This document shows, in pieces, positions 27,728 to 36,851 of a stretch of DNA of 64,000 bases. The translations under genes and the position numbers were made by a program. The notes under the pieces were generated by a model. The model made no database searches, was not told where the DNA came from, and saw only the letters and a program-made list of their open reading frames with translations. The stretch spans positions 124,001 to 188,000 of the forward strand of contig NZ_JALKAC010000012.1 in assembly GCF_024171645.1 (NCBI RefSeq), in the 5' to 3' direction. This stretch comes from Flavobacterium sp. HSC-32F16 (GTDB lineage: Bacteria > Bacteroidota > Bacteroidia > Flavobacteriales > Flavobacteriaceae). Each line of letters starts with the position of its first letter. Position 1 is the first letter of the stretch.

Positions 27728-28720
27728 ATGAAATTATCAGATACAGTTGTAAGAGAAAAGATAAGAGTAGAACAGCAAAATGCCAAAACATTTCTTCACG
27801 ATGTCATTAAAGGACTTAATCAATATCCCAAACAGCTGCAGTCAAAATATTTTTATGACCAGCGAGGAGACCGTCTTTTTCAGGAAATTATGGCCCTGCC
27901 GGATTACTATCTTACCCGATGTGAGATGGATATATTTGAAAACAAAACTGCAGAAATAGCCAGAGGAATCAGTGCAGACCAGACCCCTTTTGATCTCATC
28001 GAGTTAGGGGCGGGAGACGCATCTAAATCCATGCATGTGCTCCGATACCTCAAAAATCTGGACACGGATTTCAGATATATGCCTATCGATATATCGAGCA
28101 ATATTCTTTCGATTCTGGATGATAAACTGAAAGAGAATATTTCAGGACTGGACATAGTATGTCTCGAAGGAGAATATTTTGAGATGCTGCACAAAGCGTC
28201 GCAGCTTTCCTTACGAAGAAAAGTAATCTTGTTTTTGGGAAGCAATATAGGAAATATGGAGATCGAAGAAGCGTACCGTTTCTGTTCTGAACTGCGCAAT
28301 AATCTTAACAAGGATGATGTGGTTATGATTGGTTTTGACTTAAAAAAAGAACCCAATACCATATTGAATGCTTACAATGATAAAGATGGTGTTACGGCCT
28401 CTTTTAATCTTAATTTATTGGAACGTATAAATAAAGAGTTGCAGGCTGATTTTAATCTCGATAAATTTGAGCATTATGAAACGTATGATCCTCTTACCGG
28501 AGCCTGCAAAAGTTACCTGATCAGTCTGCAAGAGCAGAGCGTTTCAATTGGAGATCATGTATTTCATTTTGGAGAGAATGAACCTATTTATATGGAAGTT
28601 TCACAGAAATTTTCAATGGAGGATACCCGGAAAATGGCATTGCAGTCAGGATTTGAGCCTGTTTATAGTATTATGGACAGCAGGGGATGGTTTGTGGATG
28701 TCTTTTGGAAAGCAGTTTAA
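27728..28720 (+). CDS. egtD: L-histidine N-alpha-methyltransferase EgtD
   Basis: 330 aa, close to the size of characterised EgtD. Begins the ergothioneine pathway by trimethylating histidine to hercynine with three SAM. Visible landmarks: YFYDQRGDRLFQEIMALPDYYLTRCEMDIF, the substrate-side start of the family; the SAM motif FDLIELGAGDASKSMHVL; VILFLGSNIGN; and GFDLKKEP. The gene 10 bp downstream is egtB, which confirms the assignment. Cytoplasmic. Confidence 0.93.
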   Translation: MKLSDTVVREKIRVEQQNAKTFLHDVIKGLNQYPKQLQSKYFYDQRGDRLFQEIMALPDYYLTRCEMDIFENKTAEIARGISADQTPFDLIELGAGDASKSMHVLRYLKNLDTDFRYMPIDISSNILSILDDKLKENISGLDIVCLEGEYFEMLHKASQLSLRRKVILFLGSNIGNMEIEEAYRFCSELRNNLNKDDVVMIGFDLKKEPNTILNAYNDKDGVTASFNLNLLERINKELQADFNLDKFEHYETYDPLTGACKSYLISLQEQSVSIGDHVFHFGENEPIYMEVSQKFSMEDTRKMALQSGFEPVYSIMDSRGWFVDVFWKAV

Positions 28721-28730
28721 AATACTAATT

Positions 28731-29909
28731 ATGAAAGAGACAGCAGTAAAAAAAGATACGCAGGATTTATTGGCGAGGTATAGAAAAATACGACAGCATT
28801 CAGAGACAATCTGCAGGCCTCTGCAAACAGAAGATTATGTAGTACAGCCTATAGTTGATGTTAGTCCGCCTAAATGGCATTTAGGACACACAACCTGGTT
28901 TTTTGAAACCTTTATTCTTAGTCCTCATTTTTCTGGATATAAGGTATTTAATACGCAGTATAATTTTGTTTTTAACAGCTACTATGAAAGTGTAGGAGCA
29001 AGGGTTGTGCGTACAGATCGCGGGAATTTAAGCCGTCCTTCGGTTTCAGATATCTATGCTTACCGAGCTTATGTAGATCAGCAGATGAAAGATTTTTTAG
29101 AAAAAGCAGTACTTTCAAAGCAGCTGTACGCTGTTTTGGAATTAGGATTAAATCACGAACAGCAGCATCAGGAGTTACTTCTCACGGATATTAAATATAT
29201 TTTAGGACATAATCCCCTTTTCCCCGCTTACAGTAAACAGCAGAAGGTTGTTCTTTCTCAGGAAGATAAGGGCTATATTACACTATCTGAAGGTATTTAT
29301 GAAATAGGATATAACGGCACCGGCTTTAGTTTTGATAACGAGTCAGGACGCCATAAAAAATATCTGGAAACTTTTGAAATTGCATCATCTCTTGTAACGA
29401 ACTCAGAATACCTCGAATTCATAAAAGAAGGAGGGTATGAGAATTTTAGATATTGGCATTCGGAAGGCTGGGATTGGGTAAAGCAGCAAAAGGCCCAAGC
29501 TCCCTTATACTGGCATTTGATAGAAGGAAGTTGGAAGTATTACACTTTTGGAGGACTAACAGATATAGATCCGGAACAAGTAGTCTGTCATGTTAATTTT
29601 TATGAGGCATCTGCCTTTGCGGCATGGAAAGGCATGCGTCTGCCTTTGGAAGAAGAGTGGGAAGCGGCAAGTGGATTTTTTAATTGGGGAGAAAGATGGG
29701 AGTGGACTGCAAGCGCATATCTGCCCTATCCTCGATATACTAAAGAAGCAGGGGCAATTGGAGAATACAACGGCAAGTTTATGGTAAACCAGATGGTATT
29801 AAGAGGCGCTTCTATTGTTACTCCTAAAGGGCACAGCCGTACATCATATCGTAATTTTTTCCATCCAAGACATCAATGGCAGTTCTCAGGGATTCGTCTG
29901 GTGCGGTGA
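28731..29909 (+). CDS. egtB: Ergothioneine biosynthesis iron-dependent sulfoxide synthase EgtB
   Basis: Taken from ATG 28731, 10 bp after egtD; an upstream in-frame extension lies inside egtD and is not real. 392 aa. The N-terminal DinB-like domain carries the three-His iron site (His in KWHLGHTTWF and NHEQQHQELL). The C-terminal formylglycine-generating-enzyme-like domain includes YEASAFAAWKGMRLPLEEEWEAA and the final FHPRHQWQFSGIRLVR. It joins hercynine to a Cys-type thiol using oxygen. No egtE, egtA or egtC is next to it, so the C-S lyase must be elsewhere or replaced. Confidence 0.92.
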   Translation: MKETAVKKDTQDLLARYRKIRQHSETICRPLQTEDYVVQPIVDVSPPKWHLGHTTWFFETFILSPHFSGYKVFNTQYNFVFNSYYESVGARVVRTDRGNLSRPSVSDIYAYRAYVDQQMKDFLEKAVLSKQLYAVLELGLNHEQQHQELLLTDIKYILGHNPLFPAYSKQQKVVLSQEDKGYITLSEGIYEIGYNGTGFSFDNESGRHKKYLETFEIASSLVTNSEYLEFIKEGGYENFRYWHSEGWDWVKQQKAQAPLYWHLIEGSWKYYTFGGLTDIDPEQVVCHVNFYEASAFAAWKGMRLPLEEEWEAASGFFNWGERWEWTASAYLPYPRYTKEAGAIGEYNGKFMVNQMVLRGASIVTPKGHSRTSYRNFFHPRHQWQFSGIRLVR

Positions 29910-30054
29910 TGTAATACTGACAGGAAAATTTCCTGCATAGGCAGTATCGTGAACAGAATAACAGCAGCAACCTGCTTGTCATAAAGCAGTTATTTTAAAA
30001 ATGGAAACTGTTTTTTCTTTTTACAATGCAGCAAAAGTATTTTGAAGTCCCCTT

Positions 30055-30360
30055 TTAATAATAGGTGGACTCCAAGTACGGATCATAGATATCTGCATCC
30101 CACTGATTATCATTAAATTCATCCAAAAAATCATCCTCTGATTCAGGATCAATTATATTCTCGTCTTTGTGTTGGTCAAAAGCTGCATCGCACAAAAATT
30201 CGCAGTCAAAGTCTGGTTCATCATCATATTTACGATATAAATCTGTTAAGAGATTTGAATTGTGCATTTCAGATTGAATTGCTGCATCTGAAAAATGTAC
30301 GTCAGACTGTGTAATGGATTGAGGAACTGATTCGATAACTGGGTTTGTTGATATTTTCAT
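30055..30360 (-). CDS. Small acidic hypothetical protein, 101 aa
   Basis: Starts at ATG 30360. The second half is dominated by Asp/Glu with aromatic residues (CEFLCDAAFDQ, DFLDEFNDNQWDADIYDPY). No signal peptide or motif. It resembles in size and composition the acidic gene at 8174-8461. Convergent with egtB. Confidence 0.5.
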   Translation of the reverse strand: MKISTNPVIESVPQSITQSDVHFSDAAIQSEMHNSNLLTDLYRKYDDEPDFDCEFLCDAAFDQHKDENIIDPESEDDFLDEFNDNQWDADIYDPYLESTYY

Positions 30361-31297
30361 GATTAAATAATTGCTTGTTGTATAAATTTCTTAATTCAAA
30401 ATTAAGAGACGCAGCAACTTTTTAAGTTATAGAATTCTGCCGTGAAGTTATATAATATCAAATCCACTCGAAAATTTTTATAAATGCTCTTTTAATATTG
30501 ATAATTGTTATTTTTGAATTAAACATAAAAAGAAATAAACTTTCTAGATCAAAACAACTGCACAATTATGCTTCAAATAGACAAGAAACTTATTGAGGAA
30601 ATAAAAAAGACTATATGGGTCTCCAGATTGTCCATACAGACAAAATATGGTTTTAAATAAATTTGAAACCTTGTTAAAAAACACAAGAAAAAGTAACCAG
30701 AAGGTATTATTAAATATAAGAAAATAAATATTTTTTTATAAGAATAATTATGTTGATACTTTATTCATTGATAAAATTAATATTATGATTAATAACCAAT
30801 TTACTGATAAAGACAGTATTTTCTAGATTATATAGTTGGCTTATAAGAAGATATTTTCCATCTGACAAATTCTTACAAACAGCTGTCTCGAATATTTTTT
30901 AACTTTCAATCTACAAGTTTGAATCAACCAAACGCCACTTCAAAAACGAAGTAGCTTTTGATATTATGCGTCATTTGTAGCAAAAAACGAAATAATGTAT
31001 CAGTTAGTATGTTTCCGCTGTGAAAGTCAAAAAACTAATTGAAAATCAATATACTATCTCCTCTCTGTATCGACTATTCCAATAATAAATTCCACAATTT
31101 GAAACTTAAATTATCTTCCCGTAATACTTTAATATGTACAGAGGCTAATCTTAAAACAAACAGGGAAGTGTAATAACACTTCCCTGTTAATCAGCATTTA
31201 AATAATTTATTAGTTTTAAGCTACAGCTATACTAAAAATGGATCGCCTCTGCAGAGTCTTAATACCTTGACCCCGTGTCAATAACTTTTAATATTTT
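30361..31297. other. Largest unexplained gene-poor stretch, 937 bp
   Basis: Strongly AT-rich. A 30-codon frame from ATG 30568 to 30660 (MLQIDKKLIEEIKKTIW...) has a TATTTTTG box at 30509-30516 but no other support. A hairpin terminator sits at 31159-31188. Otherwise no gene or recognisable remnant was seen. Confidence 0.4.
31159..31188. terminator. Terminator for the minus-strand lipoprotein gene
   Basis: Perfect 13-bp stem AACAGGGAAGTGT / ACACTTCCCTGTT with an AATA loop. Confidence 0.7.
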
Positions 31298-32401
31298 TTA
31301 TTCTTCCAGTTTGGACATATTTAGTGTTAAAGTTGTTAAGAACTCTAGTCCGGTAGTAGTTAACGCCTTAACAGTGATCTCATATGCACCTGCAGTAAGG
31401 GTAGTTTCCTTTTTCACAGTGATAGAGCCGGTTTTTTCATTTATTGAAAATGTGTCGTTACTATCAGTAAATGTCTGACCATCCTTTTTAATACCAGTTA
31501 TGGCAAACGTTGATTTATAGGTTTCAGGAGATAGGTTAGGCGCAGCTGATACGTAACCGTTTGATAATGCAATATGAAGATTATTCAGTAGTATAGTAAG
31601 ATCATATTCAGGATAATAGGTTCCAAAAAAGAATTTGATTTTTGGAATGAATATTACACGTAAAGTTGTAGATGCGACACGAAAGCCGTCTTTAAGAAGT
31701 ACAGGGTTCACTTCATAAGCTTTTTCAAGTTTTTTGTTTGGATCACCGGCATTGGCTGCAAATTTTAGGAAGTTTGAACTTAGGGATACATCCGCTCCGA
31801 TGGAAGATTGATTTTCTATTGCCCAGTTCATGTCTGCAGAAACATTATAAAGAGTTTCAAGCTCAAAAATAGCGGCATCACCATATATCACATATGCTGC
31901 TTGAATGTCAGTCTTGCTGTCTAGGCCTTTTACCGAAATCTTTGCAGGAGTAACCTTAAGGTCAATTGTCTGCTTACCCTGAAAGTTTTGGCCGTCAGAA
32001 CTTACATTTACTGAAATTTTGTAAGTATCAGGTAATTTTATGTTACTGATGCCGGAAACCGAACTGTTTGCATATAACAGGCCGCTGTTAAGAATTATTT
32101 TGCCGGATTCTTTATTTATGGTTACTGCCTTGGCAAGTTTAACATTAAGAAATTCTGAAGCATTAACTTTTACATTTTCATTAAGACTGAAGTCTAAGGT
32201 TACCTGAAGATCTGATGCATTTAAGACATCTGAAGGCAGAGCGATTTCCTGCTGTTCGCCATAGACCATAGATAGAGATGAAGGAAGTTCAATTGCAATC
32301 TCTTTTTGCGGTGTTTCCTCATTATCACTGCTGCAAGCTGTCAACGACAAGAACAGAAGACCTGTGATTAGCAGTCCTGCGTAATTTTTTTGTTTTCTCA
32401 T
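31298..32401 (-). CDS. Surface lipoprotein with repeated beta domains, partner of the ZnuD-like receptor
   Basis: Started at ATG 32401 (MRKQKNYAGLL); the upstream in-frame start is TTG. 367 aa. Lipobox LTAC followed by SSDNEE, the Ser/acidic pattern that sends flavobacterial lipoproteins to the cell surface. The rest is beta-rich with two Ig/cadherin-like halves (LPDTYKISVNVSSDG, and FSINEKTGSITVKKETTLTAGAYEITVKA near the end). It is divergent from the TonB receptor across two shared palindromes, so it is probably a co-regulated surface accessory protein. No known family recognised. Confidence 0.7.
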   Translation of the reverse strand: MRKQKNYAGLLITGLLFLSLTACSSDNEETPQKEIAIELPSSLSMVYGEQQEIALPSDVLNASDLQVTLDFSLNENVKVNASEFLNVKLAKAVTINKESGKIILNSGLLYANSSVSGISNIKLPDTYKISVNVSSDGQNFQGKQTIDLKVTPAKISVKGLDSKTDIQAAYVIYGDAAIFELETLYNVSADMNWAIENQSSIGADVSLSSNFLKFAANAGDPNKKLEKAYEVNPVLLKDGFRVASTTLRVIFIPKIKFFFGTYYPEYDLTILLNNLHIALSNGYVSAAPNLSPETYKSTFAITGIKKDGQTFTDSNDTFSINEKTGSITVKKETTLTAGAYEITVKALTTTGLEFLTTLTLNMSKLEE

Positions 32402-32440
32402 ATTTAAAATTTTTGTCAAAAATATATTTAAAATAAATAA

Positions 32441-32459
32441 AACGCAACAATGTTGCGTT
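32441..32459. promoter_or_regulatory. Candidate Zur/Fur-family operator 1
   Basis: AACGCAACA-A-TGTTGCGTT: perfect 9-bp inverted repeat around one base. Centre 24 bp from that of operator 2. Confidence 0.6.
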
Positions 32460-32464
32460 ATTTT

Positions 32465-32483
32465 ATCGCAATATAGTTGCGAT
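32465..32483. promoter_or_regulatory. Candidate Zur/Fur-family operator 2
   Basis: ATCGCAATA-T-AGTTGCGAT: same CGCAA..TTGCG core as operator 1, seven of nine positions symmetric. Its right half contains the TTG of the receptor promoter's -33 element, so binding would block transcription. Confidence 0.6.
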
Positions 32484-32506
32484 AAATCTTTTAAACATTA
32501 TATTTG
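32477..32506 (+). promoter_or_regulatory. Promoter of the ZnuD-like receptor
   Basis: TTG (32477-32479), 19-bp spacer and TATATTTG (32499-32506): an exact Bacteroidota -33/-7 arrangement, 31 bp before the ATG. Confidence 0.7.
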
Positions 32507-32537
32507 CGCCCTTTATTCATATAAATTTAATGCGATC

Positions 32538-34940
32538 ATGCCATTTATAACCCGCTCATTTTGTCTCCTTTTCTTTGCCTTTAAATTTGCATACTCGCAA
32601 AATATAAAACCTGCTGATAGTGTCAAAGTCAATGTACTGAAGGAGGTTACAATTAATAATATTAAAAAACCAGAGTTGTTTAATTCAAGAAAGATCTCGC
32701 GGAAAGAACTTTTAAAAAACCAGTCTGCAACGCTGGGAGAAACACTCAGCCGCGTTCCTGGAATTCAGAATTCCTATTTCGGACCTAATTCAGGAGCTGT
32801 GGTGATCAGAAGTCTCAGCGGTAACCGCGTAAAGGTATTAAGTAACGGAATGGGCATGAACGACCTTTCGGGCATCAGTCCAAACCTTAATCTGATTACA
32901 GATATGGATAACCTGCTGGGTATTGATATTCATATTAATGATGGAAATGTTCTTTTTGGAGGAAGGGCTATTGGAGGAGCAGTCAACCTTAAAGACAATA
33001 CGGTGCCAAAAGAAAAGGCGCCGAAGACTCTTTCCGGCTTTGTAAGGGCTGAAGGAAGCACCAATCTGGGATACAAACAATCCTTCGACCTTAACGGCAA
33101 TATTGGAAAGCGATGGGTGTGGCATGCAGGAGGGATGAACAGATGGAATGATGATATTAGAATACCGGGAAATACAAAAGCCCCAATAGCCTATGATCCG
33201 AAAATCGATGACCTGACCGCAGCTATGGCGCAGGTTAAAGTAGAGAAGCAGACAACGAGGAATCTAACATTATATCCCTATATAAGTCAGTTTGTACTGC
33301 AGAACATGAATGACCCTGCGTGGGATCTTACCGAGGCAGATTTATACACTTTTGAAGATAAATCATTTGTTAATGGAGCCTATGTGTCAAATCCAAAAAA
33401 TAGTTTATTTATAGCAGGACAGCCCGCAGGAACACCACTTTCAACGACTACAGTAAAAAGTATAACGGATTATTCACCTGTTAAAAAGGGAGTTATGCCT
33501 AATAGTCATTCGAGGAGCTATGCCATAAATTTTGGCACTTCTTATGTTGGTGAAAAATTTAATTTTGGGGCCGGGTTTCGTAAAACGTACGGTTATTATG
33601 GTATTCCCGGGTTTGCACTGCGTAAGCTGCCGGGGCATACTCATACCCATGAAGATGGTTACAGCCATGAAGTTGAAGGGGAAAGTATTTACTTACCTAT
33701 AAATACGCGATCAGAAAGCAATAGTATTTTAATGGAATCTGAGTACAGGCCCAAAAGTATGGGAATTGCAGCAGTGAGGGTAAATTACATGATGCAGTAT
33801 TCTAAGGACAGTGAACTTATTGATGATTATCTTGCGAATAAATTTTCAGCGGCACGTCATATTGCAAGGCTGGAGATTGACCAGCAGCCACTTGAATTTT
33901 TAAACGGAATGTCCGGAGTAGATGTTTCTGTTGCAGCTATAGACGGCACTGGAGAACAGCGGTATCTTCCCAATAACAAAAGCCGTGAATATGGAATTTT
34001 TACCCTGCAGCAATTTGCGATAAATTTTTTAAAGTTAAATGCAGGTTATCGTAATGACCTTGTTCAAAGGCGGGCCATGCTCACACCGGGTTACACGCCA
34101 AGCAGGGGGCTGGGAGGAGGTAAACTCTCAGACCGGGATTTTCATCTCAATCAGTTTAGCACTTCAGTTCAGGCAGATATTATTAAATCAGGCTATCTGC
34201 GCGCTTCCTATACTCATTCAGAACGTGCTCCTGATGTTAACGAATTATACGCAGGGAATAATCATTTTGCTATTATTTTAGAAGAAAATGGTGATGACAG
34301 GTTAAACAAGGAAACGTCAAAGACGACCGAATTTGAGGCGGGATTTAACTATGCAGGGCTGAAACTTTCTCTTACACACTACCATACAATGCTCGATAAC
34401 TATTTATATCTGGCACACACTGGGATTTCACGTTCAGGGGGCTTTTTGGTAAAGGAATGGCGCCAGTCGGATACTAAACTGAGTGGCTGGGAAGCAGAAA
34501 TGGGATATAATAAGAAACTCTGTGAAAATCTGAATATTCAGCTGGGATCGTATTTCGACCTTGTCAAAAATATCAATGTTTCTGGGGATCATATGAGGGA
34601 CTGGGCAGAGGGAGATTATATGCCCAATATGCCTGCCAGCAGGTTTGGATTTTCAGCAGGCCTAAGCTTTAAGAAATTTGAACTCAGCGCCACATTTGAC
34701 CGCTATCTGGAACAGCGCTACCTTGGAAAAAACATTAATCCCGAACCGCCGATGCCCGCATATTCCCTGCTTGCTGCCAGACTGGCCTATAATATGATTT
34801 TTAAAGATTATAAAATAGAATATTTTGCTGGTGGAAGCAACCTGCTGAATGTTGAAGCCAGACCGCAGAATTCTCTTTTGAAGTATTTGGCACCGCTGCC
34901 TGGCATTAATATCTCTTTAGGACTAACGGTCAGCATATAA
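32538..34940 (+). CDS. ZnuD-like TonB-dependent receptor, probable zinc uptake
   Basis: 800 aa. Signal peptide 1-20, plug about 40-155 (ETLSRVPGIQ, GAVVIRSLSGNRVKVL, GGRAIGGAVNL), then the barrel. Residues 367-382 (HTHTHEDGYSHEVEGE) follow YGYYGIPG, matching the His-rich loop next to a YG(I/L)PG motif in ZnuD zinc receptors. No carboxypeptidase-regulatory domain. A Zur-like tandem operator overlaps its promoter, consistent with derepression under zinc shortage. Zinc as the ligand is inference; another transition metal is possible. Confidence 0.8.
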   Translation: MPFITRSFCLLFFAFKFAYSQNIKPADSVKVNVLKEVTINNIKKPELFNSRKISRKELLKNQSATLGETLSRVPGIQNSYFGPNSGAVVIRSLSGNRVKVLSNGMGMNDLSGISPNLNLITDMDNLLGIDIHINDGNVLFGGRAIGGAVNLKDNTVPKEKAPKTLSGFVRAEGSTNLGYKQSFDLNGNIGKRWVWHAGGMNRWNDDIRIPGNTKAPIAYDPKIDDLTAAMAQVKVEKQTTRNLTLYPYISQFVLQNMNDPAWDLTEADLYTFEDKSFVNGAYVSNPKNSLFIAGQPAGTPLSTTTVKSITDYSPVKKGVMPNSHSRSYAINFGTSYVGEKFNFGAGFRKTYGYYGIPGFALRKLPGHTHTHEDGYSHEVEGESIYLPINTRSESNSILMESEYRPKSMGIAAVRVNYMMQYSKDSELIDDYLANKFSAARHIARLEIDQQPLEFLNGMSGVDVSVAAIDGTGEQRYLPNNKSREYGIFTLQQFAINFLKLNAGYRNDLVQRRAMLTPGYTPSRGLGGGKLSDRDFHLNQFSTSVQADIIKSGYLRASYTHSERAPDVNELYAGNNHFAIILEENGDDRLNKETSKTTEFEAGFNYAGLKLSLTHYHTMLDNYLYLAHTGISRSGGFLVKEWRQSDTKLSGWEAEMGYNKKLCENLNIQLGSYFDLVKNINVSGDHMRDWAEGDYMPNMPASRFGFSAGLSFKKFELSATFDRYLEQRYLGKNINPEPPMPAYSLLAARLAYNMIFKDYKIEYFAGGSNLLNVEARPQNSLLKYLAPLPGINISLGLTVSI

Positions 34941-35017
34941 AAAAATCTTAATACAGAAACTAATAGTTTAGTTATTAAATCAAGAAATAATTAGATTCAT
35001 ATTTTCATAAATAAAAA

Positions 35018-35051
35018 AAACGGATTACAGAATATAGCCGTAATCCGTTTC
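35018..35051. terminator. Bidirectional terminator
   Basis: AAACGGATTAC and GTAATCCGTTT (about 35018-35028 and 35040-35050) with an A run on the left side that becomes a T run for the minus-strand SDR gene. Confidence 0.75.
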
Positions 35052-35069
35052 TAAATAAAATCTCTTGAT

Positions 35070-35861
35070 TTATGAATTACCATAAAGGTTTGATTCCCCT
35101 CCATCAATTGCAATAGTCTGCCCATTAACATACTGGCATTCATCGCTAAGAAGAAAGGCTACAAGGTTACCCACATCTTCAGGTTTACCTAACTTTCTTG
35201 TTGGGTTTCTTTGTGCATATGTTGTTTCAGCTGCTTTTGGGTCGGCAGGATTTACCTGCTTAAAAGCTTCTGCCACCATTGGAGTCAGGATAGCCCCCGG
35301 TGCGATTGCATTGGTATATATTCCATCTTTACCATATTCAATGGCAGCATTTTTTGTCATACCTGAAACCGCGTGTTTACTTGCTACATAGGGCATCTGA
35401 TTAACAACACCCCTGATTCCGCCTACAGAAGCTACGTTTACAATTTTTCCTCCGCCTTGTTTCTGCATTATCGGAATCACGTATTTAAGGCCGTAATAAA
35501 CCCCCATAAGATTGATATCGATTACTTTTTTAAATACATTGATGTCATAGTCAACTAATGGTGCCTGTTTTCCTTCAATACCTGCATTATTGTAGAATCC
35601 ATCGATACGGTTAAATTCTTGAACAGTTTTGTCTACATAATTTTTTACAGCCTGTTCATCTGAAACGTCAGCGACTATAGTTATGATCTTTGCATTTGGT
35701 GCAATTGACTGGATTTCTGCTTTTGCTTTTTCGAGTGCTTCAGCATTATAATCTATAATAGATAAGTTGGCTCCTTTTAATGCTACGGCTTTACTTGCCG
35801 CAAGTCCAAGACCCATAGCAGCTCCGGTAATAATAATTGTTTTGTCTTTAAAAATACTCAT
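35070..35861 (-). CDS. SDR family oxidoreductase, 263 aa
   Basis: Classical SDR: ITGAAMGLGLAASKAV, IDYNAEA after the second strand suggesting NAD, YNNAGIEG, catalytic Ser in NVASVGG and YVASK Tyr/Lys, ending NGQTIAIDGGESN. It lies 53 bp downstream of the TetR gene on the same strand. The gap repeats half of the TetR palindrome, so control by that TetR is likely. Substrate unknown. Confidence 0.85.
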   Translation of the reverse strand: MSIFKDKTIIITGAAMGLGLAASKAVALKGANLSIIDYNAEALEKAKAEIQSIAPNAKIITIVADVSDEQAVKNYVDKTVQEFNRIDGFYNNAGIEGKQAPLVDYDINVFKKVIDINLMGVYYGLKYVIPIMQKQGGGKIVNVASVGGIRGVVNQMPYVASKHAVSGMTKNAAIEYGKDGIYTNAIAPGAILTPMVAEAFKQVNPADPKAAETTYAQRNPTRKLGKPEDVGNLVAFLLSDECQYVNGQTIAIDGGESNLYGNS

Positions 35862-35914
35862 GATGTATGTTGTTAAAATATATTAGTTGAAAAATTATTC
35901 ATTTAAAATTCGAA

Positions 35915-36496
35915 TTATTGACTCATGCCTCTCCAGATCATATCAAAGCAGTCATCAATGAGCTGCTGGTTTAATGGAAATAGCTTTTGTATGATTCCGG
36001 TAGAGCAGGAGCGTACAGTACCATCAAAAAAACTGATGAGTATAATGGCATCCAGTGCTTTTATGATTCCTTCTTTCTTTCCTTTTTCTAAAAGATCATA
36101 CAGCGGTTTATTTTGTCTTTCATACTCTGTCAGTTGTTTTTCAAAATTTAGCTGTATATAACCGGACTGTTGATACTGGTCAATAAATACCGTTTCGTCA
36201 TAATGCTGCAGTCTGTAGTTAAGCATATTGAAATAAATCTGCTTAAGTGATTGCTTTATTGGTACATTAATATCAAACTCACGGTACATTGCCTGAGCCA
36301 TTTTATCCTCCACAGCAGCATAGGCCAGCTGTACTGCCTCTTCTTTATTTTTAAAATAGATATACAGAGTCCCAGCGGCAATTCCGGCTGTTTTACTTAT
36401 ACCCGAAATAGTTACACTTGCTAATCCCTGTCTGCCAGTAAGTACAAGTACAGACTTTAAAATTTTTTCTCTTTTATCAGGATCTAATGGTCTCAT
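35915..36496 (-). CDS. TetR/AcrR-family transcriptional regulator
   Basis: 193 aa. N-terminal helix-turn-helix (about 8-55): KREKILKSVLVLTGRQGLASVTISGISKTAGIAAGTLYIYFKNKEEAV. The C-terminal ligand domain is unclassified. A 24-bp palindrome lies just upstream of its start. Probably autoregulates and controls the SDR gene behind it. Confidence 0.9.
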   Translation of the reverse strand: MRPLDPDKREKILKSVLVLTGRQGLASVTISGISKTAGIAAGTLYIYFKNKEEAVQLAYAAVEDKMAQAMYREFDINVPIKQSLKQIYFNMLNYRLQHYDETVFIDQYQQSGYIQLNFEKQLTEYERQNKPLYDLLEKGKKEGIIKALDAIILISFFDGTVRSCSTGIIQKLFPLNQQLIDDCFDMIWRGMSQ

Positions 36497-36505
36497 ATTG
36501 TAAAG

Positions 36506-36529
36506 TTAAATGAAATAATATTCATTTAA
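36506..36529. promoter_or_regulatory. Candidate TetR operator
   Basis: TTAAATGAA-N6-TTCATTTAA, perfect 9-bp arms, 10 bp before the TetR start codon. Confidence 0.5.
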
Positions 36530-36751
36530 TTAAATGTATGCAAATTATAACTTTTCTTTAAGGGAATTATGCGTAGTAATTTAAATGTTGAGGAGAGCTG
36601 CGGATTCGAGCCGTGCTTTTTTTAATATTTTGCTTTGTCGTAACGTTTCAGGCAAGGTCATAGGAATAAAACATAATTTTTGTAATAGCAAATACGTAAA
36701 GAATGGATTATAGTCTAATGGATATAAGCATTAGATATGCGTGCCTCTCGT

Positions 36752-36784
36752 TTGTCTTTTATAACGATTGTTTTTCTATATTTG
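36752..36784 (+). promoter_or_regulatory. Promoter of the trypsin-like lipoprotein
   Basis: TTG (36752-36754), 22-bp spacer, TATATTTG (36777-36784). It places the transcript start downstream of an in-frame TTG at 36813 or near it, and upstream of the ATG at 36852. Confidence 0.5.
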
Positions 36785-36851
36785 AAACTCCGCATAAACT
36801 AAAGGAAAGTTTTTGCATGGGCTGATAGTGAACTCTAAATTTGGTAGTATT

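Larger units (their letters stand above)
36497..36851. other. Intergenic region, 355 bp
   Basis: Holds the TetR palindrome and the promoter of the trypsin-like gene. No gene seen. Confidence 0.5.

Noticed and set aside
28548..28730. In-frame N-terminal extension of egtB
   Set aside because: Overlaps the end of egtD in another frame; the ATG at 28731 gives the normal EgtB length and operon spacing.
30568..30660. 30-codon frame starting MLQIDKKLIEEIKK
   Set aside because: Too short, no neighbouring support, in a long AT-rich stretch; only mentioned under the intergenic entry.
30905..30940. tRNA-like sequence around GTTTGAATC
   Set aside because: No complementary T-stem and no other arms; probably chance.
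36597..36620. tRNA-like 3' end (reverse strand CTCGAATCC)
   Set aside because: The five-base T-stem does not pair and no acceptor, D or anticodon arms are found.
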